A stretch of DNA of 64,000 bases from Pinus tabuliformis (lineage: Eukaryota; Streptophyta; Pinopsida; Pinales; Pinaceae). The stretch covers positions 511,666,102 to 511,730,101 of the forward strand of contig CM062805.1 of the NCBI GenBank assembly GCA_031772625.1, given 5' to 3'. Position 1 is the first letter of the stretch. Every line of letters starts with the position of its first letter. The notes beneath the pieces were generated by a model. It worked only from the letters and a program-made list of their open reading frames with translations. It had not been told where the DNA came from and searched no databases. Shown piece after piece: positions 45,614 through 56,309 of this stretch. The translations under genes and the position numbers were made by a program.

Positions 45614-46986
45614 TGGTGGCCTAGGTGCAGGTGATATAGACAAACGCCCAAGTCCTGATATGATTTCTTCTAATTCTGGCCGAAACCCTTCTTCTTCTCT
45701 CATTGGAGTATCACTGATCTATTCTAGGTTGACTGTTTATAAATGCCCCGATACCTTCAAAATCACCGCTCTTTCCTCCTTAATTGCCCTAACCCTTGTT
45801 ATCAGGCACAATTTATTACACATAGCCTCTTATCCTCTATCGGGACTATAATTCAATAGGAATTATAAAAGTACACTATCAGAGGGCTTTTGAATGGAAA
45901 TAACACAAATAATGTAAAATACACTATCAGTGCTCTAAACCAAAGAAAATGCTTTTAAATGCAAAATACACAGTCAGTGGGCTTTTATTCCAAAGGAATG
46001 GAATAACACTATCGGCGGCTTATTTCACGGGAACTAAAATAACACTATCGATTCTTTAACATCGGTGATTCCCCAATGTGATATGACATGTGGATATTGA
46101 CAATTGCTATCGGCAATTCCAATACACCCCGCTAAGCACTTCCCGCTAAGACTTGCGATGCGATAACACTCGCGGGCCCGATATGCTATCAAAGCCTCCC
46201 TATAATATTTTGGGTCCGAGGTATCGCTACTTCAATGCTTTAAAGGGTTAATTCCCCTCCGCTATGATTCTGCAATGCGATATTGGTTTGGACCTGATAT
46301 GGGTATAAGCCATATATGAAAAGATTTCAGGTCCGCAACTCTATTTCGGCTAAGTATTTTCACGATTTCCCTGTGTAAACTAGAGTTTGCCTACAGAACT
46401 TTGTAATGCAAATAAGGAAGCCAGGGCTTGCCAATATGAAGCAAAACATAGTCTAAAGGCTTCAACCCAAGTATTAATTGGAAAATAAAGCTAAATCGCT
46501 AATATTCAGACTCAGAAGAAAGTAACAAAGCCAAATACACATACAATTTCTAGTTAACAGCAAACACAGGTCTGATGCATAGAAAAGCTTTCGAAGGTCA
46601 CCATGCCTTCGGGATCGACCAATACACAGTGAAAAAAACCCCTTTTCCTTTGAAAAATATGTAATAAAGGCATGCAGTCAAAATCCCTATTACAATAACA
46701 TTAAACTTACATATGTACTGGTTCATGTTAACAACCAGTTTCTAAAATAGGGGCTTTATTTAATACAACTACTAGTTCTGCAAGACATCCTCCTCGAGAA
46801 CCTCCACTATGTCCTAATTATTTAGTATTTATTATATCATGATTTATTCCTAGATTCTATCTCTATGTTAAACTAGAAACATGGAAATTGATGGATAAAG
46901 GATCCCACTCCTTTGCTTGTAGAATTTTTTTGTGTTTTTGGAATAAGTTTGAATATTTTCCCTCCAAGTCTCATGCTCCTGCATCA
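45614..46986 (-). repeat. 3' LTR of the Ty3 chromovirus
   Basis: 1373 bp, plus-strand TGGTGGCCTAGG ... CTCCTGCATCA. It contains several spaced copies of ACACTATCGG/ACACTATCAG between about 45870 and 46050. It aligns along its length with 59469-60904. Confidence 0.95.
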
Positions 46987-47399
46987 GACTCCTAAGGACA
47001 AAATTCTTCATGGACTCCTGTCCATGAGCTCTTCTACAGAATTGGCCAAATTTTGTAGCATGCTTTCTGTTACCCAAGTAGCTTTAGCAGTTGGTTGATC
47101 CTTCCATTTTACCAAATACTGAAAGTACTCTTGTACTCTGGTCTTCTTGAACACCTTCTTGTCCAAAATCCTTTCTGGTTGTAGCTCTTTTACAGTAGGT
47201 AATTGTTTTACCCAATCAAACTCTTGTGTCTCTTGATCTTGCGTTTTATCATCTGCAGTTTCACCTTCATACTTGTACAGGTTAGCAACATTGGAAATTG
47301 GAGATATTCCATTATCAGAGGTAGTTCAATCTCATATGCATTTGTAGAAAACTTCCTTAATACTTTGCATGGTGCAATTTTCTTGAACTTCAATTTGTT
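46987..47399 (-). pseudogene. Ty3 chromovirus integrase tail and chromodomain
   Basis: The minus strand reads LQPERILDKKVFKKTRVQEY then FQYLVKWKDQPTAKATWVTE (47190-47070). That is a chromodomain with the Y-LVKWK and ATW core, the targeting module of chromoviral integrases. The frame then decays up to the 3' LTR. Before the LTR the minus strand has only a short purine tract (AGGAG). Confidence 0.75.
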
Positions 47400-48523
47400 A
47401 TACTCCCTCTTTGGAAATCTTTCCTTTCTAAGGTACGTGCTAATACTAAGTCTCCAACTTCAAAGTTTACCTCTCTTGTTCTCATGTCTTCTCTAGTCTT
47501 GTACTTGATGTTGCTATCCTATAGTTGTTGTTTCACTTGTTCATGTATTTCTTGCATTTCTGAAGCAAAATCTTCTCCCTCTTCACTTCTCATCTCTTCT
47601 TTTCCCAAGTTCCTCAACTTAGATACTCCTCTTGGATGCATTTCATAAACAATATGGAATGGAATCTGTCATGTACTCTTGTTAGGTGAGTCATTGTAGG
47701 CATATTCAGCATGTGCCAACACTTGATCCCACTTTTTTGGATGTTCTATAGTAATACTCCTCAAAATATTGCCCAAACTCCTGTTCAAAACTTCAGTTTG
47801 TCCATCAGTTTGTGGATGATAGGCAGAACTAAAACTTGGTTTAGTACCCAACTTCTTCCATAATGTCCTCCAAAAATGTCAAACAAATTTGGAATCTCTA
47901 TCTGAGACAATACTCTTAGGCAATCCATGCAATCTTACTATCTCCTTGAAAAACAAATCAGCAATGTGAGTAGCATCACTAGTTTTATAGCATTGAATAA
48001 AATGTGTCATTTTTGAAAATCTTTCCACTACAACAAAAATTGAATCAATACCCCTTTGAGTCTTTGGTAAGCCCAAAACAAAATCCATGCTTACCATATC
48101 CCAACGCCTATCTGGAATTGGTAATGGAACATACAAACCTGTGTTTTGGCTTCTTCCCTTTGCATATTGACAGATTTTACAAGTTCTCACATACTTTCCA
48201 CATCAAACCTCATTTTTGGCCATAAATAAATTTTTTTCAACTGTTCATAAGTCTTCTCTATACCAAAATGTCCTACAAGTCCTCCACTATGTTTTTCTTT
48301 GATTAAATTCTCCCTCATAGAACAATTTGGTATGCACAACTGGTTTCTCTTAAACAACAATCCATCTTATAAGAAATAATCCAACCACTTACTCTTATCC
48401 ATCAAAAAAGGGTTCTTACAAGTTTCAAATGCCTTTTTAAAATATGAATCTGTCTCATATATTTCTTTAAGAAAATAAAAAACCTAACACTTGAGTTTGA
48501 CTTTCTTGAAGTAATAAGTTTCT
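47400..48523 (-). pseudogene. Ty3 chromovirus integrase
   Basis: Resumes left of the second insertion with the finger region ([34 protein letters not shown]). The catalytic core (48190-47669) has [20 protein letters not shown] (first Asp), IVSDRDSKF (second Asp) and YHPQTDGQTEVLNRSL (Glu). DQVLAHAEYAYNDSPNKST and the MHPRGVSKLRNLGKEEM linker follow. The DDE residues are visible, but stops occur at FV-stop (near 47880) and after NKST. Confidence 0.85.
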
Positions 48524-48528
48524 CCTAC

Positions 48529-48859
48529 TGTTATGAAACCAGCTCAAAAAAAATAAAAAGATAAATCAACGCCTTAGAATTCAGCCTCTTTGAGTGGGCA
48601 ACCTCCTTTACATTACATAAATGAACAATTATTGGATGATACAAATGAAAAGACCTCCTTTCTATATATAAGAGTCTAAGGGGTCATAGCATCATCAGAG
48701 CCGACATAACAATAATAATGTAAGGGCACAATAATAACAATAGTGGGCTTCTATGGGGCACAATAGTAACAATATGGGCACTACATGGGTACATCAATAT
48801 AATAAGTGGGTTGTAATAATAACAATAAGGGGTTACACTAGTAGTATAGGGGCCTAACA
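48529..48859 (-). repeat. 3' LTR of the mini-Ty3 element
   Basis: 331 bp, plus-strand TGTTATGAAACCAGC ... GGGGCCTAACA. Contains an AATAATAACAATA-rich stretch. Few percent different from its partner. Confidence 0.95.
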
Positions 48860-48869
48860 TGCCCCTCTC

Positions 48870-49154
48870 CTTCAAAACGCATTGTCCTCAACGCTTGAGT
48901 AGTTCTTGATGCTTCTGTATAAAATTCTTGTCCTCCCATGTGGAATCTTCAGCAGGTAAGTTCTTCCACTTGATGAGATACTCTGAAATTGATTGATTTC
49001 ATAGCTGTCGGGTTCTTGTTTCTGTGACTGCTCCAGGTTCCAATATGATTTTTCCTTCCTCTTCAATTTCTGGCAATACTATTTGAATTGGGATCTTTTG
49101 CAACTTTTGAATAAGTGGCCATACTTCTTCGTCCTTCTTCCATTCATCCCTTGC
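48870..49154 (-). pseudogene. mini-Ty3 chromodomain
   Basis: The minus strand continues after one stop with ARDEWKKDEEVWPLIQKLQK, LPEIEEEGKIILEPGAVTET and ISEYLIKWKNLPAEDSTWED then FIQKHQELLK. The YLIKWKNLP..DSTWE core marks a chromodomain. One stop lies before it and one after it. Confidence 0.75.
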
Positions 49155-49799
49155 TTAATTTATCCAATCTGGTTGGATAATAGAAATAGCAGAAAACAAT
49201 GCTTCCACATCCTCATCCTTGAAGAGTCTTCCCATTCGGTAAGGTCGCCATTTTTTAAGTGCATGTAGTATTGCCAACATTTCCTTCTCATAAATAGCTT
49301 GCTTGAGATGTAGCAGTAAAAATGCCCAATCACCTACATGAAAACATTTTTCACTACAATGTTGATCTACCTGTTGTTTCGTTTGATTTTTCACCGAAGT
49401 GGCGTTATCCTTTAAAAGTTGGAGAACTTGTTGTTGATGCTCGATGTGATCTTTCACTACTTGAACCTTTTTCTTCTTGATATGTCCTTCTATCTCTAGA
49501 GTTTGAGGAGTGGTAATTTCTTCCAATCCTTTACAAGATATGGTCGGATTCATTTCTTGATGCTCGATGTGATCTTTCACTTCTTGAACATTTTTCTTCT
49601 TGATATGTCCTTCTATCTTGATAGTTTGAGGAGTGGTAATTTCGACCAATGAATTACGAAATATGGTTGGATTCATTTCTTCTTTCTTGATGTGATCTTT
49701 CACTTCTTGCACCTTTTTCTTCTTGATATGTCCTTCTATCTTGAGAGTTTGAGGAGTGGTAATTCTTGCCAATGCTTTACAAGATATCGTCTGATTCAT
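49155..49799 (-). pseudogene. triplicated linker plus scrambled pol pieces (mini-Ty3)
   Basis: A 214-codon open run. Residues 1-123 are three 41-residue repeats (M-N-x-T-I ... ITTPQT.KIEGHIKKK.VQ.V plus KDHI; 123 bp each, 49799-49431). Next comes LQLLKDNATSVKNQTKQQVD and FHVGDWAFLLLHLKQ, the end of a Ty3 integrase. It is joined to IYEKEMLAILHALKKWRPY, an RNase H motif, and then to FSAISIIQPDWIN, the RNase H-integrase linker. In a normal polyprotein RNase H precedes the integrase end, so the order is rearranged. The frame is open, which suggests it was translated with gag until recently. Confidence 0.8.
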
Positions 49800-49835
49800 T
49801 TCTTCTTTCTCTGGGGTGGGGTCCTGGCATATATC

Positions 49836-50511
49836 TCATTCTTTTGATGTTTCTTGATCCTTTTCTTCCTCCTCTTCATATTCTATGTAAAATAATTTCT
49901 TCCCAGCACACTTATGACCTTTAGTGCATTTGCTATCACAATTGTAACAAAGCCTTTTTTCTCTTTTTTCTTCCAATTGTTGTGGTGTAACCCTTGTAGG
50001 TTGTGGAAGGCTAGGAGAAACAAAACTTCCATCTTTATAGTTGTGAGGGGTATGCTTCATGGTTTCCATAATTTTGCTTTCCACTATGTCACAAAGCCCT
50101 TTTACTCTTTCCAATTGTTGTGGTGCTGCTCTTTGTATCCTCATAATGTGCTATCATTTCTTCCGTGAAAATTGACCATGTAACAAGTTGTTTATGAGAC
50201 ATAAGCCCTTCATACCATAAAAATTGATCCGGTTCTAAATATGAAGATGCAATACATACCTTTTGTAATAGTGGTACACCGTGTAGATCAAAATATTGCT
50301 CCAACTGAAGTATCCAATTTACTGGATCCTTGCCATCAAACTTCCTCATCTTGCTTTTTCTTGATTTTAAGAGCTCGATCTTGAAATGACTGTAACTCTG
50401 TACTTTCGGATATTTAAGTTTTGAAATTTCGATCTGTAGTAGCCCTCTATGTCCTCTTTCCAATGCCACCAGTCTAATCCAAATTGGATTCTCCAAGGAA
50501 GAGTTATGCAC
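49836..50511 (-). pseudogene. mini-Ty3 gag with CCHC knuckle
   Basis: The minus strand (50511-50089) has RKSKMRKFDGKDPVNWILQL, EQYFDLHGVPLLQKVCIASS, YLEPDQFLWYEGL and TWSIFTEEMIAHYED, a retrotransposon gag core. A frameshift near 50140 leads to PQQLEEKREKRLCYNCDSKC then TKGHKC, giving a CCHC knuckle (C-x2-C-x7-H-x-C spacing as read). An acidic end (YIEYEEEEEKDQE) and a stop at 49836 follow. Confidence 0.8.
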
Positions 50512-50920
50512 AATATCCCAAGATGATCTGATTATAGACTAGTTCAGTAGAGCGAACTTGTACGACGTGTCACGAGTCACTGTTTCGACCTTTGGCTCCA
50601 AAAAATATATACAAGAAACTACAGTTTGTCCTCTTTCTGTACCTTCTTACGAAATTTCAATCTGATGCTCAGAGAGAAAGTTATGATGGTTTTCCCTAGG
50701 TCACCTGTTTGGAATGTAATTCAAGAGTATGCAAAAAGAGAAAGTTCCTCAGATCATATCTCTGTAAATATAGTGCGAAAAGCTCTGAAATTCGGAACCG
50801 AGATTCAACGTGAATTCTTCTCAAATGGGTTTTTTTTAGCTTCTGAAACGTCGCAGAAAAAAAGTTATAGTGAAAATGCCACGATGACCTTTTTGGAGCA
50901 GCGAGACCCTAGAATCCAAA

Positions 50921-50932
50921 ACTCTGATACCA
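50921..50932 (-). other. primer-binding site of the mini-Ty3 element
   Basis: The minus strand reads TGGTATCAGAGT two bases inside the LTR, an initiator tRNA-Met site with one mismatch at the end. Confidence 0.85.
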
Positions 50933-50934
50933 AA

Positions 50935-51267
50935 TGTTATGAAACCAGCTCAAGAAAAGATAAAAAAAATAGATCAACGCCTTAGAATTCAACCTCTTCG
51001 AGAGGGCAACCTCCTTTACATTACATAAATGAACAATTCTTGGATGATACAAATGAAAAGACCTCCTTTCTATATATAGGAGTCTAAGGGGTCATAGCAT
51101 AATCAGAGCCGACATAACAATAATAATGTAAGGGCACAATAATAACAATAGTGGGCTTCTATGGGGCACAATAGTAACAATATGGGCACTACATGGGTAC
51201 ATCAATATAATAAGTGGGTTGTACTAATAACAATAAGGGGTTACACTAGTAGTATAGGGGCCTAACA
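50935..51267 (-). repeat. 5' LTR of the mini-Ty3 element
   Basis: 333 bp with the same ends. The minus strand has TCCTATATATAGAAAGG as a likely TATA box (near 51065-51080). Confidence 0.95.
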
Positions 51268-51272
51268 CCTAC

Positions 51273-51995
51273 TTAAGGCATCTACAACTTTATTTGATTG
51301 GCCATTTATATGTTCAAGACAAAATGGAAACCTTGAAGATACTCTACACATTTAGCATGTTTCTGGCTAAGCTTTGGCTACTACATAATAAACTGTAGTG
51401 CATGACTACGTGAATAAAGTATGAATTCTTTTGACATTAGATAATGTCTCCACTTCTTCAATGACTGCACAACTACGTAGAACTCCTTATCATAAGAAGA
51501 ATGTTTCTTTTTGGAATCATTCATCTTTTCACTAAAATAGGCTATAGGTCTATCTTCCTAACTTAAAACACCTCCAATTGCTTCTCCATTGGCATCACAC
51601 TTCACTTGGAATGGCTTACTAAAATCAGGTAGAACCAAAATAGGCCTTTCAGTGATTTTCTTCTTCAACAGATGGAAATTCTTTTCTGCTTCAGCAGTCC
51701 ATCTAAATGGTTGTTTTTCCTTCTTTATGGTCTCAATAATAGGTGCATTGATCTTACTAAAATTCTTTATGAATTATCTATAAAAACTAGCAGGACCATG
51801 AAAACTTCTTACCTCAAAGACACTTTTAGGTGAAGACCACTCCATGATTGCCTTGATCTTCTCTGGATCCATCTTTAGCCTTTCAGCAGAAATAACAAAA
51901 CCCAAGTACACTAGCTCTTCTTTCATGAATGAACACTTCTTCAAATTCAACAATAATTTCTCTTGCTGTAGCCTTTATAAGACATAATTAAGATG
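51273..51995 (-). pseudogene. Ty3 chromovirus RT connection and RNase H
   Basis: The minus strand carries KLLLNLKKCSFMKEELVYLG, the KIKAIMEWSSPKSVFEVRSF block, FRWTAEAEKNFHLLKKKITE, PILVLPDFSKPFQVKCDANG, EDRPIAYFSEKMND and KKWRHYLMSKEFIL, with stops. The first RNase H acidic residue (VKCDANG, usually VECDAS) is kept. The mini-Ty3 element with TSD CCTAC (51268-51272) interrupts it. Confidence 0.8.
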
Positions 51996-52904
51996 TCACA
52001 TGTGCTCCTCCTTAGACCTGTTGTACACTAATATATCGTCCAGATATACTATTACAAATTTACCAATGAATTCTTTAGGTACTTCATTCATGAGTCTCAT
52101 AAACATACTTGGTGCATTTGATAACCCAAAAGGCATTACTCTCCACTCATATAATCCCTCATTTGTCTTAAGGGCAGTTTTCCACTCATCCCCTTCTCTT
52201 ATCCTTATCTGATGATACCCACTTTTAAGATATAATTTTGAAAAATACTTTGCTCCACTCAAGCAATCCATTAAATCTTCAATCCTAGGTAAAGGAAATC
52301 TATACCTGATTGTGATTTTATTGATGGCTCTTGAATATGTACACATTCTCCAGCCTCCATATTTCTTTGGACTCAACACTATTGGTACTGCACAAGGAAT
52401 CAAGCTTTCTTTAATTAACCCTTTGTTAAGCAGTTCCTGAACCTGCTTCCTAACCTCTTCATTTTCTATAGGAGTCATTCTGTAAGCTTTTTTGTTAGGT
52501 AGGCTTACTCTAGGAATCAATTCTATATGATGGCTAATTCTTCTAATGGGTGGCAACTCATTAGGTAAATCATCAACAATGATATCACAATAGTTGTCCA
52601 ACATTTCTTTAATTTCAATGGGTAAATCAGAAACTTTAGTAGAAGTCATTATTACCTTGGGCTTGAAAATTACAACAAAATTTACCTCATTCTCATCAAT
52701 CTGCTGCAAGTATTCCTTTCCTCGCAGTAACAGAGTTTTTGGATCAGTCTTCTTTCCTGATGCATCTTCTTCTTTCATGGGCAACAGTGTATGCTTGATA
52801 CCATCTTTACCAAACTTGTAAGTGTTTCTTTTCCCATCATTCATAGCTCCTCCGTCATACTGCCAAGGTCTTCCAAGCAATATGTGACACACATCCATTA
52901 GCAT
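51996..52904 (-). pseudogene. Ty3 chromovirus reverse transcriptase
   Basis: A 302-codon run starts with DVCHILLGRPWQYDGGAMND (protease-RT link). It continues with DLPNELPPIRRISHHIELIP, IKESLIPCAVPIVLSPKK, WRMCTYSRAINKIT, YRFPLPRIEDLMDCLSGAKY, SGYHQIRIREGDEWKTA, MPFGLSNAPSMFMRLMNEV and the catalytic YLDDILVY. It stops at 51996 in the thumb. The usual F-KLDL catalytic stretch reads FSKLYLKSGY, so the first catalytic Asp is lost. Confidence 0.9.
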
Positions 52905-53274
52905 CAGATCACATACAAATTTTCCTTATATTTACTCAATTGCAACTCCACTTCACACTGTTCATTCACTAACAGCTGATGTCCATTCTGTAGCCATGAC
53001 ACCTTGTAAGGTGTTGGATGTCTCATTGTCTTCAACTTCAATTTTTCCACCATCTCTGTAGAGACCAAATTATCAATGCTGCCATTATCAATGATCATCT
53101 GATAGCAATTCCCTTGAACCTTACACACTATTCTGAACAAGGTCTTTTTTTGTGATGGTTCATCTATCTCCTTTGCTGGATTGAGGAAAACTTTATTGAT
53201 TACCAAATATTCTCCTCTCTGTGGTATATTTTCTTCTTCTGCCACTACTATTGATGGTGCTTCTCCCTCAACTG
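52905..53274 (-). pseudogene. Ty3 chromovirus protease
   Basis: The minus-strand frame resumes left of the Copia TSD with EGEAPSIVVAEEENIPQRGE, then FRIVCKVQGNCYQMIIDNGS and IDNLVSTEMVEKLKLK. Then come HPTPYKVSWLQNGHQLLVNE and the LQLSKYKENL end. The catalytic D-S/T-G is D-N-G here, which by family knowledge should abolish activity. A stop occurs just before RT. Confidence 0.8.
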
Positions 53275-53451
53275 TGTTGACACCTAATCCTTGTGATTGG
53301 GTGAATTTTATGTAAATAATTAAATTAGGAATGTGAATAGTCATCGGGAGATGAACTGAACAGTAACTCCCTATTGTATATAACAAAGACCTACCTATGG
53401 AATAATATACAAATCAATTTCTGCTTTATGGAGTTACTGCCTGGCCTGACA
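53275..53451 (+). repeat. 5' LTR of the 53-58 kb Copia element
   Basis: 177 bp, TGTTGACACCTAATCC ... GGCCTGACA, with TATATAAC near 53377 as a likely TATA box. Confidence 0.95.
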
Positions 53452-53463
53452 TGGTATCAGAGC
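53452..53463 (+). other. primer-binding site of the 53-58 kb Copia element
   Basis: TGGTATCAGAGC directly after the 5' LTR (initiator tRNA-Met type). Confidence 0.95.
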
Positions 53464-54594
53464 CAGCTCCTTATTTTAGCTCTTATGCTCCTGTAACTCC
53501 TTTATCTGCCATATCCCCTCGGTCGTATTCCTTTCCAGCGCTGCCTCTGTCCATAACGAATCTGTCCATATTCAAAAAAACACTGATGCCAGGCACTGCA
53601 AACTCACTACCGACCACCCAATTTTTACTACACCTCATTATTGAACGTTGTTTTGACATTATTGAAATGCTGTGCTGCTCTTTTCATTTCATCTCAAATG
53701 TAAACGCTGTGCTACTCTTTTCAATCCATTGAAACTCTGTATACCCTTACGCCCCTGCTTGTCCGTCAGTCGCACCTTTTGCAAATCACACCATTAGGTT
53801 GGGAGCTGGAGACTCGGCATCATTGACAACGCTGTATTTATGCTTTGATACCTTAAGCTCGTCTCTTGAACGCTTAAGCTCGTCTATGTGAACGTTGTCT
53901 ATATGTGAACACTGTCTATTGAAATCATAGGAGACTACCATCTTTATTAGCCAAATCCTGTTTTACACACATTCCCATTCCTCTCATTGTTTTGTGGTGG
54001 AGGATTTTGGTACCAGAATGTAAGTTTATGGTTTACGCACAGTCCCATTCCTCTCGTTGTTTTGCGGTGGAGGATTCTGGTACCTGCGCTTGCTCTTTTC
54101 CTCTCGTTGTTTTGCGGTGGAGGATTTTGGTAGAGCAAGTGTTGCACTGACATCTTTGAGGTGTGTCCCTGCTTGACAAAGCAGCTTGTGAGCCACGGGT
54201 GTGGGGCCTTCCTGACCATGAGTTTTGTGGTCTTCTCTTTGTTCGGTGCGGACTGTCGATGAAAACAATGTGAATGTGCTTAGCGATTCTCCATATGTGA
54301 CCATTTCATTGTCTCTGGGCTATATTTATCTCTTATTGAAAGTTAATGGGGATTTGATTTTCACATGGATAAAGGCCACATGGACTTTGGTGAATTTTAA
54401 ACTCGTGTGAAAGGATTGGGCATCCCATGCTGTATACTGCGCATGCATTGAATGATTTTTATTGGTAGCTGTGTACATTTTTGAAAGTAATTTTCTGTCT
54501 ATGTATTGAAGTTGTGATGACAGTGATTCAATGGGTACATGAAAATCTTATGTTAGAAATTTTAGTGGACGATAATACCCTTTGAGAATGCCCT
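53464..54594 (+). other. non-gag insert between PBS and gag end (Copia)
   Basis: About 1.1 kb in the place of the 5' leader and the N-terminal gag domain. No Copia gag (UBN2) coding is recognisable. It holds three copies of a phrase with CCTCTCGTTGTTTTGCGGTG then GAGGATTTTGGTA (near 53976, 54051 and 54099). The minus-strand frames across it (53947-54304) are by-products of this repeat. Confidence 0.6.
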
Positions 54595-55059
54595 TTGGAG
54601 TACATTTTTACTGTATATTGGCAGAAATATTTTTCTATCAGCAGAAATAATTTTTGTTATAGTATGCATTCAAGAGAAAGAGGAAGATATGTCAGAGGCA
54701 GGGGGGGCAGACATTCTCAAGGAGAGAAAGCAGATTTGCATTGCATACGCTGCAAAAGAAATGGATCACATGATGCCTCTACATGCAAGCTACCATGGGA
54801 CAAAATTGAGCAGAAAAGAAACCAACAGAAAGGTAAAACTAATGATACAGAAAAAGGTAAAGCACCTGAATCTGCTCACTATATTGAGGCACAATGTAAC
54901 ATTGGAGTAAATAAAGATTTGTTTAATGCTTCACTTGCTTCATGGAAAAATGATTGGTTGCTTGATTCAGGAGCAACCTGTCACATGACTCATAGAAAAG
55001 ATTTTTTTGAATATTTCACTGACAATGTTGATGGAGCAGTATACTTTGCAGATCAATAA
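54595..55059 (+). pseudogene. Copia gag end with CCHC knuckle, and protease start
   Basis: The open frame has an Arg/Gly-rich patch (RERGRYVRGRGGRHSQGE), the knuckle CIRCKRNGSHDASTC (CCHC) and a basic linker. The protease start is DWLLDSGATCHMTHRKDFF (catalytic Asp-Ser-Gly intact). Coding resembling Copia starts only at about 54660. The frame stops at 55057-55059 in the middle of the protease. Confidence 0.85.
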
Positions 55060-56309
55060 AAAATCAAGCCATCAGGGCTTGGCACAATCAGGCTTAAACT
55101 GCCTGGTCTTCCAGACTTTCTTCTGGATCATGTTCTATATCTCCCACAGCTCAAGAGAAACTTGCTGTCCTTGGTCCACATCCGCCAGCAAGGTCACTCC
55201 ATTCATATGTTTGATGGCAAGCTTGAGGTAAGAAAAGCATCTGACCACTCACTTGTCATGAGGGGAATAGAAGAAGAAAGGCTTCTCAAACTGCAAGGAA
55301 CATCTGCTCATGCACAAAATTTCTCATACAATTCTCATCATGAAGAAGGTACACTTCCATCAAGTTTATTATGGCATGCTAGATTTGGACATTTGAACTA
55401 TGACAGTCTCCGCTTATTGAAGAAAAATGGTGTTGCTGGTTTGCCTACAATTCCTAGAAAACTTAAGCAATGTGATGCTTGCATTCTAGGAAAGCATAGA
55501 AAACAGTCTTTTCATGATTCACATTCAAGAGCACATAGAAAACTTGAACTCATTCATTCATATTTATGTGGTCCAATGCCTATTCCTTCTGCAAATTGAA
55601 ATAAATATATCATGATGTTTATTGATGACTACACTAGAATGTGTTGGGTTTATTTATTGAAGAACAAATCTGATGCTTTTTAAACATTCAAGAGTTTTCA
55701 TAAATGGATTGAAAATGATGCACAATCTCATATTGGGTCTATTCGCACTGATAATGGAAAAGAATACACATCAATGAATTTGAAAACTATCTTCGCCAAC
55801 ATGGGATCAAACATCAAACAACTGTGCCTTATAATCCCTAACAGAATGGTGTAGCTGAAAGAATGAATAGGACAATCTTAAATATGGTACGATCCATGCT
55901 CTTCTTCAAGAATGTAAAGATAATGTTTTGGGCTGATGTTGTTCTATGTGCTGCATATATAAAGAATAGATGTCCATCTAATGCTATTAAAAACAAGACT
56001 CCTTATGAAATGTGGTATGGACATGTTCCTTCGGTAAAGCATCTCAGGGTCTTTGGTTCCACCTGTTATGCTTTGATACCAAAGGTACATAGAAACAAAC
56101 TTGGTGCTAGAAGTCGTAAGTGTATCTTCCTGGTGTATTCAAACACCTCCAAAGCATACCGCCTCTATGATGAAGTAAATAAAAAGTTTGTTGTATCTAG
56201 AGATGTAATTTTTCTTGAATCATCCAAATCTGACAATGTTGTTGAGCGGCAACTCGATCGCTTGGATAGATTCGCAAAAACAAAATCATTTCAAGAATTT
56301 GATAATTAG
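55060..56309 (+). pseudogene. Copia protease end and integrase
   Basis: After PSGLGTIRLKLPGLPDF and LPQLKRNLLSLVHIRQQGHS comes LLWHARFGHLNYDSLRLLKK, with CDACILGKHRKQSF completing the HHCC finger. The core follows with FIDDYTRMCWVYLLKNKSDA (first Asp), IRTDNGKEYTS (second Asp) and AERMNRTILNMVR (Glu). SKAYRLYDEVNKKFVVSRDV ends the integrase. Stops (after PSAN at 55599, after SDAF near 55682) and a frameshift around 55800 disable it. Confidence 0.85.

Larger units (their letters stand above)
48529..51267 (-). mobile_element. scrambled mini-Ty3 element (non-autonomous)
   Basis: 2739 bp with the target duplication CCTAC (48524-48528 and 51268-51272). LTRs of about 331 and 333 bp and a PBS next to the right LTR give minus orientation. 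The interior encodes gag, a 41-residue triplicated linker, an integrase-end piece, an RNase H piece, an RNase H-integrase linker and a chromodomain, in that order. Protease, RT and the integrase core are absent. It is inserted in the RNase H/integrase region of the larger chromovirus, so it is younger. Confidence 0.9.
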
